Part shown: piece by piece, positions 24,596 to 32,818 of the stretch | Layout of the letters: each line of letters opens with the position of its first letter | Position numbering within the stretch: position 1 is the first letter of the stretch | Source: Paenibacillus sp. LHD-117 | GTDB lineage: Bacteria; Bacillota; Bacilli; Paenibacillales; Paenibacillaceae | Direction of reading: 5' to 3' | DNA length: 64,000 bases | Assembly (NCBI RefSeq): GCF_030929555.1 | Contig: NZ_JAVFVT010000002.1 | Span: forward strand, 124,001-188,000 | Program-made: the position numbers and the translations under genes | Notes under the pieces: generated by a model | Told to the model about the DNA's origin: nothing | Database searches by the model: none | The model's input: only the letters and a program-made list of their open reading frames with translations

Positions 24596-25450
24596 TTAAA
24601 TTGCGAACGCCGCCTTCATCTTTCGCAATCCGAGCGAGGCGACTTCCGACGCGCTTAATCCGTCGAAATCTTCCATGAACAGCTCCAGCGACAAGTACCC
24701 GTTGTAACCGGCCGCGTGAAGAAGCTGCGCCATCCGCGCCAGCGGGGCGATGCCGTCGCCCGGAAACAGGCGATCCGAATCGGCTATCGTATCCCTTGGC
24801 GGTATCGCGCCATAATCGTTCGCATGCACGATGCCGATCCGCTCGCTGCTCAGCGTCGCTAACGTTTCCTGATCTGAGCCGCCGGTATACATATGGAACG
24901 GATCGAGCAAGAGCTTTGCGTTCGGCTTATCGGCAGCCAGGAGCACCTCGATGGTTTCCTCCAACCTGCTCAGCCGCTTTGCCCTGCCCCAAAATTCCAG
25001 ATACGGCGTCACGCCCGTTGTTTCGCCAAGGTCCGATAACGCAGCGAAACGTTCCGCGATTTTATGAACGGAAGCACCTGTGACATCGCCGAACGACGGA
25101 GCGGCAACGGCGATGCAGCCGATCGCCGCCAGCATCTCCATCTCGTTTTTCGCCTGCTCGAGAGCCTCTTCTCGCACGGCCGCATCGTTATCCGCCCACC
25201 GGAAGAAAGCGATCGCGTTCGGCACTTCAAGCCCCGACCCTTGAATCTCGGATCGAAGCGAGTCTAACGACTCCCCTCCAGCCAAGTAATCTTCCATATC
25301 CCGAACCCATATCTCGATACCGTCATATCCGGCTTCCGCGGCAACGCGAAGTTGCTCCTTGAGCCCGAGACGGTACGGGAACAGCGTAGAAGCGTTCAGC
25401 GCGCTCTTGAACGGAAACGTCCGGGACGAATGATCTTTGTCGTTTACCAT
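24596..25450 (-). CDS. sugar phosphate isomerase/epimerase (xylose isomerase-like TIM barrel)
   Basis: A 284-residue protein of the AP endonuclease family 2/xylose-isomerase-like barrel. EAGYDGIEIWVRD is at the N-terminal strand, TPYLEFWG carries a candidate metal Glu, LLLDPFHMY an Asp-His pair, VHANDYG a further ligand and YLSLELF the final Glu. Such enzymes interconvert or open sugar and inositol derivatives using a divalent metal. The gene overlaps the upstream oxidoreductase gene by seven bases, so the two are an operon and probably act on one substrate. The substrate cannot be assigned from sequence. Confidence 0.88.
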   Translation of the reverse strand: MVNDKDHSSRTFPFKSALNASTLFPYRLGLKEQLRVAAEAGYDGIEIWVRDMEDYLAGGESLDSLRSEIQGSGLEVPNAIAFFRWADNDAAVREEALEQAKNEMEMLAAIGCIAVAAPSFGDVTGASVHKIAERFAALSDLGETTGVTPYLEFWGRAKRLSRLEETIEVLLAADKPNAKLLLDPFHMYTGGSDQETLATLSSERIGIVHANDYGAIPPRDTIADSDRLFPGDGIAPLARMAQLLHAAGYNGYLSLELFMEDFDGLSASEVASLGLRKMKAAFAI

Positions 25451-26505
25451 TCCACATTCACCGTCCTTTTTTCTTTGTTGCTCGCAAGTCCGAGCTCAAT
25501 CAAGCGGATGGCGTCTCTTGCTTCCTCCGGTTTCACTTCCAATTCCGCGCGCCCGAGAATATGCTCGGCGACGTTGCGGAAGTAATGATGATAACCGCCG
25601 GGAAGCGTTTGAATTTGGCCGGAGAACCGCAAGCCGCCCATGTTCGCGTCGAGCGTTCCATGGCGGTCCTCGCGCTCGATGCCGTATCCCGCATCGAGCG
25701 GAGTAAGACCGGCTTTAAGCATGTCCTCTTGCGGATCTTCGCCGTACTTCACGAACGAACCTGTCGTGCCGTAAAGGGAATAACGCGGCCCCGGCTGCCG
25801 GACCAAAAGCGAAGAACGAAGCCTTACGTTCAGGCGATCCGCATAACTTAACGTCACCTCGAAGGCGTCATCCGCCCCGGCTCCGTCTCGCTGCGTACGG
25901 ATATCTGCCGAAATCGCCTTCGGCTTGCCGAACAGGCACAACGCTTGATCGATCAAGTGAACGCCGAGATCGTAGAACACGCCCGACCCTAGCCGATCGC
26001 CCGCATCACGCCATCTGCCCGCCGTGACTTCCGGTCTATAGCGGTCCCAGCGGAATTCCGCTTCGCTAATCCGGCCCAGCCAGCCTTGCCCCAGCACTTG
26101 GCGGACGGTTTGATAATCGCCGTCCCATCGCCGGTTATGGAAGACGCTGATCACTTTGCCTTGTTGCTTCGCAAGGACCGCGAGTTCATCAGCTTCTTCG
26201 CTTGTCGTCGTGAACGGCTTCTCGACGATGACGTGTTTGCCGGCCAGCAGCGCGTCCTTCGCGAACGAATAATGATCCGTGCTCGGCGTCGTCACGACGA
26301 CCAAGTCGATGTCGGGATCCGCGTACAGAGACTGGACATCTCTAACGACTTCCACGTGGGGATAACGCTCCTTCGATTTCTCCGAGCTGCGTTCCACCAC
26401 TTTCGTCAATTGCAACTCGGGCACGGCGGATATGACCGGGGCATGGAAGGTGCGCCCGGCAAAGCCGTAGCCGATTAATCCGACCTTCAGCGGCGTGTCG
26501 CCCAT
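25444..26505 (-). CDS. Gfo/Idh/MocA family NAD(P)-dependent oxidoreductase
   Basis: A 353-residue dehydrogenase. The N-terminal Rossmann motif is GLIGYGFAGRTFH, the family EKP motif is HVIVEKPFTT, and the catalytic region is DLGVHLIDQALCLFG. These enzymes oxidise or reduce cyclitols and sugars. It is similar in plan to YulF/YrbE and scyllo-inositol dehydrogenases. ATG at 26505 is preferred over 26511, which touches its SD (GGGAGAGG). It is followed directly by the overlapping isomerase gene. The promoter must lie in the 216-base gap shared with the divergent NO synthase gene. Confidence 0.9.
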   Translation of the reverse strand: MGDTPLKVGLIGYGFAGRTFHAPVISAVPELQLTKVVERSSEKSKERYPHVEVVRDVQSLYADPDIDLVVVTTPSTDHYSFAKDALLAGKHVIVEKPFTTTSEEADELAVLAKQQGKVISVFHNRRWDGDYQTVRQVLGQGWLGRISEAEFRWDRYRPEVTAGRWRDAGDRLGSGVFYDLGVHLIDQALCLFGKPKAISADIRTQRDGAGADDAFEVTLSYADRLNVRLRSSLLVRQPGPRYSLYGTTGSFVKYGEDPQEDMLKAGLTPLDAGYGIEREDRHGTLDANMGGLRFSGQIQTLPGGYHHYFRNVAEHILGRAELEVKPEEARDAIRLIELGLASNKEKRTVNVEW

Positions 26506-26721
26506 AATCATCCTCTCCCTCTTCTTGTTTTTCTTCGATGCAGTTTGCTATACCAAGTATAGTAATACTTCCTCCTATATTCTAGAGCGGTCATGCCTTT
26601 TACCTGCTTAAAAACCAGGCAGAAATAATTTTCCTAAACAAATTGTCACAACTCCGCCGATTGTACGGGACCCGGGCTTGCTATACTAATATCAAGAAAA
26701 TGCATGCTTAGGAGCGGCCAG

Positions 26722-27834
26722 ATGAAACATGTTTTGCATCCGCATCCCCAATACCGGGATGCTTCCGAATTTATAACCTTATGTTACCGCGAGCTTGGCA
26801 AAAGCGAGGTTGAGCTCGACATGAGACTGGCCTCCGTTCGAGAGCAGTTGGCGTCGACCGGTACCTACGAGCATACCGTCGATGAATTGACGCATGGGGC
26901 TAAGCTCGCCTGGCGCAACAGCAACAAGTGCATCGGCCGGTTGTTCTGGGATACGTTGTCCGTCGTCGACGCTCGCGGCGTTCAGACCGAAGCAGACATG
27001 GCGGAAGCGTTGTTCTCCCATATCGAATCCGCGACGGGCGGCGGGGTGATCCGGCCTTTCATCACCGTTTTCGCTCCTTTAGCGGCGAACGATACCGCTG
27101 CCAGAGGCAACCGAATATGGAATCATCAATTAATCAGGTATGCCGGCTACGAATCGGAAGACGGCTCGATCATCGGAGACCCTGCTTCGCTCGCTTTCAC
27201 CCGAGTTTGCTTAGAACTGGGATGGCGGGGAGAAGGAACGCCGTTTGACGTGCTGCCGCTTGTATTCAACCTCGCGGGCCGCGAACCCGTTTGGTTCGAC
27301 ATTCCGAAGAGCCTATTGCTCGAGGTGCAGATCAGGCATCCCGAGTATCCCGCTTTCGACGAGCTCGGGATCAAGTGGTATGCCGTTCCCATCGTTTCCG
27401 ACATGGGACTTGAGATCGGAGGCATTCATTATCCGGCAGCTCCGTTCAACGGCTGGTACATGGGGACGGAGATCGGCGCCCGCAATTTGGCCGACGAGCG
27501 GCGTTACGGCTTGTTGCCCGCGATGGCCCATGCGATGGGACTCGAGACGGCGAGAGACTTTACGTTATGGAAGGACCGGGCGCTGGTTGAGCTGAACGTC
27601 GCCGTTCTGGACTCTTACCGGAAGAGCGGCGTAACCATCGTCGACCACCATACGGCGGCGCAGCAATTCGGACGGTTCGAAAAAAACGAAAGATCGAGCG
27701 GACGAGAAGCAACAGGGCGATGGTCCTGGCTAGTCCCGCCGCTATCTCCGGCTACGACCCCTATTTTTCATAATCGTTACAAAGACGATGAACGTTCTCC
27801 GAGATTCTATTACCAAAACGATGCGAAGCCTTGA
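26722..27834 (+). CDS. nos: bacterial nitric oxide synthase, oxygenase domain
   Basis: A 370-residue stand-alone NOS oxygenase that makes NO and citrulline from L-arginine. The heme-thiolate ligand is Cys70 in AWRNSNKCIGRLFW. Glu250 in GWYMGTEIGARNL binds the guanidinium of arginine, and the pterin-site WSWLVPPLSP stretch is near the C-terminus. There is no reductase domain, as in Bacillus NOS, which borrows electrons from housekeeping flavodoxin reductases. ATG at 26722 has AGGAG seven bases before it; a longer frame from 26704 includes that SD. In Bacillus, NOS-made NO protects against oxidative stress and some antibiotics. It is transcribed alone. Confidence 0.95.
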   Translation: MKHVLHPHPQYRDASEFITLCYRELGKSEVELDMRLASVREQLASTGTYEHTVDELTHGAKLAWRNSNKCIGRLFWDTLSVVDARGVQTEADMAEALFSHIESATGGGVIRPFITVFAPLAANDTAARGNRIWNHQLIRYAGYESEDGSIIGDPASLAFTRVCLELGWRGEGTPFDVLPLVFNLAGREPVWFDIPKSLLLEVQIRHPEYPAFDELGIKWYAVPIVSDMGLEIGGIHYPAAPFNGWYMGTEIGARNLADERRYGLLPAMAHAMGLETARDFTLWKDRALVELNVAVLDSYRKSGVTIVDHHTAAQQFGRFEKNERSSGREATGRWSWLVPPLSPATTPIFHNRYKDDERSPRFYYQNDAKP

Positions 27835-27855
27835 TAACAACGGGCTTCTTTTTTT
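27825..27855 (+). terminator. intrinsic terminator overlapping the nos stop codon
   Basis: GAAGCC (27825-27830) pairs with GGCTTC (27843-27848), followed by seven T residues. Confidence 0.75.
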
Positions 27856-28040
27856 CGTTCAAACCATTTTTTCGATTATGGCAATCATGAATACGCTCGG
27901 AATGAGGGGGAAATTTTGATTACTTTAATAATTCCCCTCCCGCGTTTGATCCGCATCCCTTATACTTGACTCGAAAGTTCATTGTATGATTTTCCCATTC
28001 GCTAACTTGAAGAGTGACCTCACCGTACTTTCACTTTCGG

Positions 28041-28135
28041 TATAAACTCATTCGAGTTTATATACAAGCAGCTGAGTCAGTCGCAAAGCGATCGCCATCC
28101 AGCCTTACTTAGATACGATTCGTATCGCACGCTGG
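28041..28135. promoter_or_regulatory. palindromes in the leader of the LPMO gene
   Basis: In the 390-base gap before the polysaccharide monooxygenase gene, TATAAACTC (28041-28049) and GAGTTTATA (28054-28062) form a perfect 9-bp inverted repeat that contains a TATAAA box. Further on, GATACGATTCGTATC (28112-28126) is a perfect odd palindrome framed by CCAGC (28098-28102) and GCTGG (28131-28135). They look like an operator and a leader stem-loop. No regulator is assigned. The rest of the gap shows nothing recognisable. Confidence 0.45.
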
Positions 28136-28242
28136 AACGCTCGATTCTTGGAAAGAAAGGAGTGGAATGTTCTTCACCGTCAGGCAGAGAAAACATGAAT
28201 GTAGGGTCGGCCACTAATTATTCGATTGGGAGGATTTATGTA

Positions 28243-29586
28243 ATGGCTATCACGCAACCGCTTCGCAGCTTGGGTATGCGCCTGCTCATGACTACCGGCG
28301 TTTTGTTCGTTCTGCTTGCTTGTTCCTTGCTTATCGCGGAATTCGCTTCCGCTCACGGGTACGTCGATTCTCCGGCCAGCCGTTCTATTCTTTGCAAGCA
28401 AGGCGTCAACACGGATTGCGGCAATATCATTTACGAACCTCAAAGCTTGGAGACGACCAAAGGATTCCCTCAAGCAGGTCCCCCGGACGGGAAAATCGCC
28501 AGCGCGAACGGCGCATTCCCTAAGCTCGACGAGCAATCCAACACGCGCTGGAGCAAAGTTCAGATCAGCCCGGGTACGAGAACGTTCACATGGAAGTTCA
28601 CGGCTAACCATGCTACGACGAGCTTCCGCTATTTTATCACCAAAACCAATTGGAACCCGAACTCCGCGCTAACGCGCGACCAGTTCGAGCTGACGCCATT
28701 CTGTACGCAAACGTACAACGGCGCGCAGCCTCCGATGACATACTCCCATGATTGCAACGTGCCAAGCCGGACCGGTTATCATGTCATCCTGGCCGTATGG
28801 GACGTCGACAACACGGCTAATGCCTTCTACAATGCCATCGACGTTCAATTCCCGACTGGACCTGCGGACACGACAGCGCCGACCGCTCCGTCCAATCTCG
28901 CTGCTTCCAACGTCGGCACGACAAGCGCTACGCTTGCTTGGAGCGGTTCGACGGACAATACGGCAGTTACCGGTTACAAAATATACAACGGCAGCTCGCA
29001 TCTCGTCACGGTTCCCGCGACCTCGACGAGCCATACGTTAACCGGACTGACCTCATCGACTTCTTACGCCTTCAAAGTAACCGCGATAGACGCGGCCGGC
29101 AACGAATCGACGGCCAGCAATACCGTGAACGTCACGACCGGCCAAATCGTGGTCGATACGCAAGCGCCTTCCGCGCCTCCGGGTTTGCATGTTATGGGCG
29201 CTCCGACTTCTACAAGCATAATGCTCATGTGGAGTCCGTCCACGGATAACGTCGGCGTAAGCGGATATCGCATTTATCGCGGCACAACGCTGGTTGCAAC
29301 CGTATCTTCCACGACGACCAGCTATACGGTAACCGGGTTATCGCCTTCAACCACGTACGCCTTCAGCGTCGTGGCGTTCGATGCCGCGGGCAATACGTCG
29401 GCTGCCAGCAACATTAGCGGTACGACAGCCGCTCCTCCGGCCGAAGCGCCATGGGCACCAGGCGTTCTGTATACGGTGGGAACGCGTGTCTCCTACAATG
29501 GCGCCATCTACGAATGCAGGCAAACCCATACCTCGTTGTCGGGTTGGGAGCCGCCGAACGTGCTTGCGTTATGGCTCCCCGTCTAA
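28243..29586 (+). CDS. AA10 lytic polysaccharide monooxygenase with two FN3 domains and CBM5/12
   Basis: A 447-residue secreted copper enzyme that oxidatively cleaves crystalline chitin or cellulose. Cleavage after ASA (residue 37) exposes His38 in HGYVDSP as the N-terminal copper ligand. His123 in TANHATTSF is the second ligand of the histidine brace. The AA10 domain spans about residues 38-205, FN3 domains about 207-297 and 303-392, and a ChiC-type CBM5/12 with its [17 protein letters not shown] motif fills 400-447. The CBM suggests chitin as substrate. ATG at 28243 has GGGAGG nine bases before it; longer in-frame starts lack this and would bury the signal peptide. Monocistronic, between two terminators. 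Confidence 0.93.
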   Translation: MAITQPLRSLGMRLLMTTGVLFVLLACSLLIAEFASAHGYVDSPASRSILCKQGVNTDCGNIIYEPQSLETTKGFPQAGPPDGKIASANGAFPKLDEQSNTRWSKVQISPGTRTFTWKFTANHATTSFRYFITKTNWNPNSALTRDQFELTPFCTQTYNGAQPPMTYSHDCNVPSRTGYHVILAVWDVDNTANAFYNAIDVQFPTGPADTTAPTAPSNLAASNVGTTSATLAWSGSTDNTAVTGYKIYNGSSHLVTVPATSTSHTLTGLTSSTSYAFKVTAIDAAGNESTASNTVNVTTGQIVVDTQAPSAPPGLHVMGAPTSTSIMLMWSPSTDNVGVSGYRIYRGTTLVATVSSTTTSYTVTGLSPSTTYAFSVVAFDAAGNTSAASNISGTTAAPPAEAPWAPGVLYTVGTRVSYNGAIYECRQTHTSLSGWEPPNVLALWLPV

Positions 29587-29606
29587 CGTAATCCTTATAT
29601 CAATCG

Positions 29607-29642
29607 AATCCCTTGTCTCCATGCCGGAGACAAGGGATTTTT
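29607..29642 (+). terminator. intrinsic terminator behind the LPMO gene
   Basis: AATCCCTTGTCTCC and GGAGACAAGGGATT pair perfectly around ATGCC, followed by TTTT. Confidence 0.85.
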
Positions 29643-29739
29643 CTGGAAAATTTTCGTTTACACGATTGCTCGCGCATGGTAAATTCTTTATAAAGAACAT
29701 TGCGTTCTCTAAATCTGTACATATAGGAGGGAATCACTC

Positions 29740-30156
29740 ATGGCCGTTTGGAAGAAGGTCTTAGGTTTGACCGTACTGCTGACGTTGCTAGCATTCCCGG
29801 CATCGGCTTTTGCCTCCAGTTACTCAAGCTACTCCGGGGATAACGGGAGCAAAGGCTTCTTCTCCAGCCTCTTCTCTATCTTCGGCAGTTCTTCCAGTAG
29901 CGGGTACAATTACGGAGGCAGCAGCTACGGCGGCAATGACAAGTACGACAATGACAAGGACAAAGGCAAGGACAAAGACAAGGACAAGGACAAAGGAAAA
30001 GATAAGGACAAGGATAAGGACAAAGATAAGGACAAGGATAAGGACAAAGGCGGCTTCTGGGATTGGTGGGAAGACGACTGGTGGGAAGATTACTGCTGGT
30101 GGGAAGACAACAAGGACGATTCCAAAAAGATTTGGGAAAAGTATTACTGCTACTAA
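29740..30156 (+). CDS. secreted Asp-Lys tract and Trp-rich protein of unknown function
   Basis: A 138-residue protein with a clear signal peptide (cleavage near ASAFA-SS, residue 25) and a strong SD (ATAGGAGGG). The mature chain has three parts. Residues 26-70 are Ser/Gly/Tyr-rich. Residues 72-103 are 32 alternating Asp-Lys residues, with two Gly substitutions. The final 35 residues hold eight Trp, many Asp/Glu and two Cys ([14 protein letters not shown], then CWWED and a terminal YYCY). I know no family like this. It could be a surface adhesin, a structural or charge-balanced disordered protein, or a secreted effector. It is transcribed alone, with its own terminator. Confidence 0.75.
   Translation: MAVWKKVLGLTVLLTLLAFPASAFASSYSSYSGDNGSKGFFSSLFSIFGSSSSSGYNYGGSSYGGNDKYDNDKDKGKDKDKDKDKGKDKDKDKDKDKDKDKDKGGFWDWWEDDWWEDYCWWEDNKDDSKKIWEKYYCY
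29953..30048 (+). repeat. hexanucleotide tandem repeat (GAYAAR) coding for Asp-Lys
   Basis: Sixteen consecutive six-base units, mostly GACAAG, GACAAA or GATAAG, with two GGCAAG/GGAAAA variants. Synonymous third-base differences show that the array is kept at the protein level and was not copied recently. Such an array can change length by slippage without breaking the frame. Confidence 0.85.
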
Positions 30157-30161
30157 CGCGT

Positions 30162-30217
30162 AACCGGGCTGCGCCCTCGCGACGAATCGCGATGGACTTC
30201 AGCCCGGTTTCATTTTT
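30162..30217 (+). terminator. intrinsic terminator behind the Trp-rich protein gene
   Basis: AACCGGGCTG (30162-30171) pairs with CAGCCCGGTT (30200-30209) around an inner GCGA stem, followed by TTTCATTTTT. Confidence 0.75.
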
Positions 30218-30224
30218 AATGCGG

Positions 30225-30422
30225 TTATTCGATTAGTCCGTATTGCTTCAGCCGGTATTTGTACCCGCAGAACGTACAGCGGAAGACGATACTGTCGTCG
30301 CCGATCTCGAAGCTGAACCGTTCGTCGTCTTCCAGCTCGATAAATTCCCTGCCGTGTTCGTCCCTGTCTCCCGTCGCGAACAAATTCGTACGGTTGCCGC
30401 ATTCGCATTCCAGATGCATCAT
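30225..30422 (-). CDS. small zinc-ribbon-like protein
   Basis: A 65-residue protein with two Cys pairs, CECGN near the start and CTFCGY near residue 50, spaced like a rubredoxin-type zinc knuckle. An acidic central segment (DDERFSFEIGDDS) lies between. It starts six bases behind the PAP2 stop codon with AAAGGGG as SD, so it is the second gene of that unit. Many such orphan ribbons occur in Bacillota, and no function can be given. Confidence 0.7.
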   Translation of the reverse strand: MMHLECECGNRTNLFATGDRDEHGREFIELEDDERFSFEIGDDSIVFRCTFCGYKYRLKQYGLIE

Positions 30423-30428
30423 GAACGA

Positions 30429-31013
30429 TTAAGCCCCTTTCCCGATTTCTTTTGCCTTAAATGGCAGAAGCATCGCTCCCGCGACGATCGCGAGGCCCGA
30501 GGCATACCCCGCTAAGATGTCGGACAAATAATGGACGTGAAAATACAAGCGGCTAAGGCCAAGAAGCAGGATCATGAGGAAGCAAATTGCCGCCATCGTA
30601 CCTTTGAGCCATCCCCGCATGCCGCTTCTCGCAACCGCAAACATCGCCAGGAGGCCGAACAAGATCATGCCCAGCATCGCGTTAGCGCTTGGGAAGCTTG
30701 CGCCGTCAACGGCGATTCCCCAAGCATCGGACGGACGAACTCGACCAATGCCGGCTTTAAGAACGGCATTCAAGCCGTACCCCGCGATCATCGCGCCAAT
30801 CAGAATCGCTGCATGCCGCCACCCCATTCTCCAGCCGACGATAGCGGCGACTGCCAAAGTGATTGCGATAATTCCGGCGGTAGATCCGATTCCGCTCAGC
30901 GCCTTCATCGCGGCCGTTGCGCTCTCGCCTCGCCAGCCTGCCATATACGTCTGGAACGATCGGTCCATCGCATAGCCGCCTTGTTCGGGCAACGTCACAC
31001 AGATGGCAATCAA
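30429..31013 (-). CDS. PAP2 family phosphatase, start uncertain
   Basis: A membrane phosphatase of the PAP2 superfamily. Motif 1 is KAGIGRVRP and motif 3 is SRLYFHVHYLSD, which contains the His nucleophile and its Asp. Motif 2 reads PSANAM where the family has PSGH, so the motif 2 His is absent. Enzymes of this group dephosphorylate lipid phosphates such as undecaprenyl or phosphatidylglycerol phosphate. The first usual start, TTG at 31013, falls inside what should be membrane helix 1. The frame stays open upstream and encodes the rest of that helix (LTWIIALLAGAAG), but the only start with a good SD (GGAGGCGG) is an ATT at 31067. The true N-terminus is unresolved. Confidence 0.75.
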   Translation of the reverse strand: MIAICVTLPEQGGYAMDRSFQTYMAGWRGESATAAMKALSGIGSTAGIIAITLAVAAIVGWRMGWRHAAILIGAMIAGYGLNAVLKAGIGRVRPSDAWGIAVDGASFPSANAMLGMILFGLLAMFAVARSGMRGWLKGTMAAICFLMILLLGLSRLYFHVHYLSDILAGYASGLAIVAGAMLLPFKAKEIGKGA

Positions 31014-31095
31014 TCCCGCTGCGCCCGCTAGTAACGCTATAATCCATGTTAACCTATCACTTCGAATAAATACCGCCTCCGCCCGTTCGCTTTCG

Positions 31096-31124
31096 TTGCT
31101 TACTCTCCCTTGCTTCGTTATAAT
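31096..31124 (+). promoter_or_regulatory. promoter of the methyltransferase-RluA unit
   Basis: TTGCTT (31096-31101), 17 bases, TATAAT (31119-31124). The predicted transcription start is about 31131, so an ATG at 31130 could be used only by a leaderless message. Confidence 0.65.
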
Positions 31125-31180
31125 AAGCGATGATATGTTTACTTTACAAGACTTTCAATAGACAGGAATGGTTCGAATTG

Positions 31181-32047
31181 ATGTATTTAGCCGATCAGTG
31201 GTCAGATTACGAGGTAATTGATACGGGAGACGGGGATAAATTGGAACGCTGGGGCAATTATGTCCTTCGACGTCCGGATCCGCAAATTATTTGGCCGATT
31301 GCCGATGAAACCGGGGAGTGGAAGCGTGCCGATGGGCATTATCACAGAAGCGCTTCCGGAGGCGGCAAGTGGGAGATGCGCCCAAGTCTGCCCGAGCGAT
31401 GGACGATTGCGTACGGCGATCTGAAGTTCCATATTAAACCGACCAATTTCAAACATACGGGACTGTTCCCGGAGCAAGCGGTGAACTGGAGCTGGATGAT
31501 GGACAAGATCCGGAAGGCCGGCAGGCCGATCCGCGTCCTGAATCTGTTTGCGTACTCCGGCGGCGCAACCGTCGCGGCCGCGGCGGCCGGAGCGGATGTA
31601 TGCCATGTGGATGCCGCCAAAGGCATGGTCCAGTGGGCGAAGGACAACGCCACCTTATCCGGGCTTGAGTCCGCGCCGATCCGTTACATTACGGACGATG
31701 TATTCAAGTTCGTACAGCGCGAGCAGCGCAGAGGACGCCAGTACGACGCGATTATTATGGATCCTCCCTCCTACGGACGCGGTCCGAACGGAGAAACGTG
31801 GAAGCTGGAAGAGAATCTGTATCCCTTCCTGCAGACATGTACGACGATCCTCTCCGACAATCCGCTGTTCCTGCTGATCAACTCTTATACGACCGGTTTG
31901 TCGCCGACGGTTCTTCATAACTTGCTCCATATGGCCATGAAACCGAAGTACGGCGGAATGATCCACTGCGGCGAGATCGGCCTGCCTATCAAGAAGTCCG
32001 GGCTCCATCTGCCTTGCGGCATTTTGGGACGCTGGGAGTCGGAATAA
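31181..32047 (+). CDS. class I SAM-dependent (RlmI/RlmK-like) methyltransferase
   Basis: A 288-residue Rossmann-fold methyltransferase. LNLFAYSGGATVAAAAAG is the SAM-binding motif I (about residues 121-138), and DPPSYGRG is motif IV (about residues 192-199). The DPPSYGRG pattern is that of rRNA base methyltransferases such as RlmI, but the N-terminal PUA domain of RlmI is missing, so the target is uncertain. ATG at 31181 has AGGAA 12 bases before it; an earlier ATG at 31130 sits at the predicted transcription start. Its stop codon overlaps the start of the next gene (TAATG), and that gene is a pseudouridine synthase, so an RNA modification operon is likely. Confidence 0.85.
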   Translation: MYLADQWSDYEVIDTGDGDKLERWGNYVLRRPDPQIIWPIADETGEWKRADGHYHRSASGGGKWEMRPSLPERWTIAYGDLKFHIKPTNFKHTGLFPEQAVNWSWMMDKIRKAGRPIRVLNLFAYSGGATVAAAAAGADVCHVDAAKGMVQWAKDNATLSGLESAPIRYITDDVFKFVQREQRRGRQYDAIIMDPPSYGRGPNGETWKLEENLYPFLQTCTTILSDNPLFLLINSYTTGLSPTVLHNLLHMAMKPKYGGMIHCGEIGLPIKKSGLHLPCGILGRWESE

Positions 32048-32766
32048 TGGCGATCCGCGTCCTGTTCGAAGACAATCACGTCTTGGCGGTCGTGAAACCT
32101 CCAGGGATCCCGTCGCAGGAAGACGAGACGCGCGATCCCGATATGCTCACGCTGCTGAAGGAGGACCTGAAAGTTCGCCATAACAAGCCCGGCAACGTCT
32201 TCCTGGGCCTTGTCCACCGGCTGGATCGCCCGGTCGGAGGCGCCATGGTGTTCGCCAAAACATCCAAAGCCGCTTCCCGGCTATCCGAAGCCGTGCGAAG
32301 CCGGATGTTCGGGAAGACGTACATGTGCGTTGTGCAGGGAACGCCGGCGAAACGCGCGGCTTCGCTTACGCATTACATTCGCAAGGATTCCAAACGCAAT
32401 CAGGTCTCGGTGTTCGACTCTCCTGCACCTGAAGCAAAGGAAGCGATACTAGACTATGCGGTTATGGCTTCGAATCATGGCTTCAGCCTGATTGCCGTGA
32501 AGCTGCACACGGGAAGACCCCATCAAATCCGCGCCCAAATGGCGTTTATCGGATGTCCGCTCGTCGGCGATCTCAAGTATGGCGCAGCCAGAAGGAAGGA
32601 TATTTCCGAAATCCTGCTTTGGTCCACCTCGGTATCCTTTCCCCATCCCGTAACGAAGGAGATGCTGACCTTTCGGTCCTTGCCGGAAAGCAGCTCCGCG
32701 TGGGCATGGTGGACGCAGGACGAACTCGATGCCGCTTCGACTGCCATGTTAGAAGTCGGCGGTTAG
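32047..32766 (+). CDS. RluA family pseudouridine synthase
   Basis: A 239-residue RluA-type enzyme that converts uridine to pseudouridine in rRNA or tRNA. The catalytic Asp60 is in VHRLDRPVGG, a variant of the HRLDxxTSG motif, and LHTGRPHQIRAQMA is the downstream family signature. There is no S4 domain, so it is the short YjbO/YlyB-like subtype whose target cannot be read from sequence. The ATG overlaps the preceding stop (TAATG) and has GGGAG upstream, which favours coupled translation. Confidence 0.9.
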   Translation: MAIRVLFEDNHVLAVVKPPGIPSQEDETRDPDMLTLLKEDLKVRHNKPGNVFLGLVHRLDRPVGGAMVFAKTSKAASRLSEAVRSRMFGKTYMCVVQGTPAKRAASLTHYIRKDSKRNQVSVFDSPAPEAKEAILDYAVMASNHGFSLIAVKLHTGRPHQIRAQMAFIGCPLVGDLKYGAARRKDISEILLWSTSVSFPHPVTKEMLTFRSLPESSSAWAWWTQDELDAASTAMLEVGG

Positions 32767-32818
32767 CGGCGACTAACCGATTGGCAGCCGAAGCCGCCCA
32801 GGAGAGGACGTAATCCGT

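Noticed and set aside
29953..30048. CRISPR-like or satellite DNA at the GACAAG array
   Set aside because: The units are contiguous hexamers in frame within a signal-peptide protein, with synonymous variation and no spacers.
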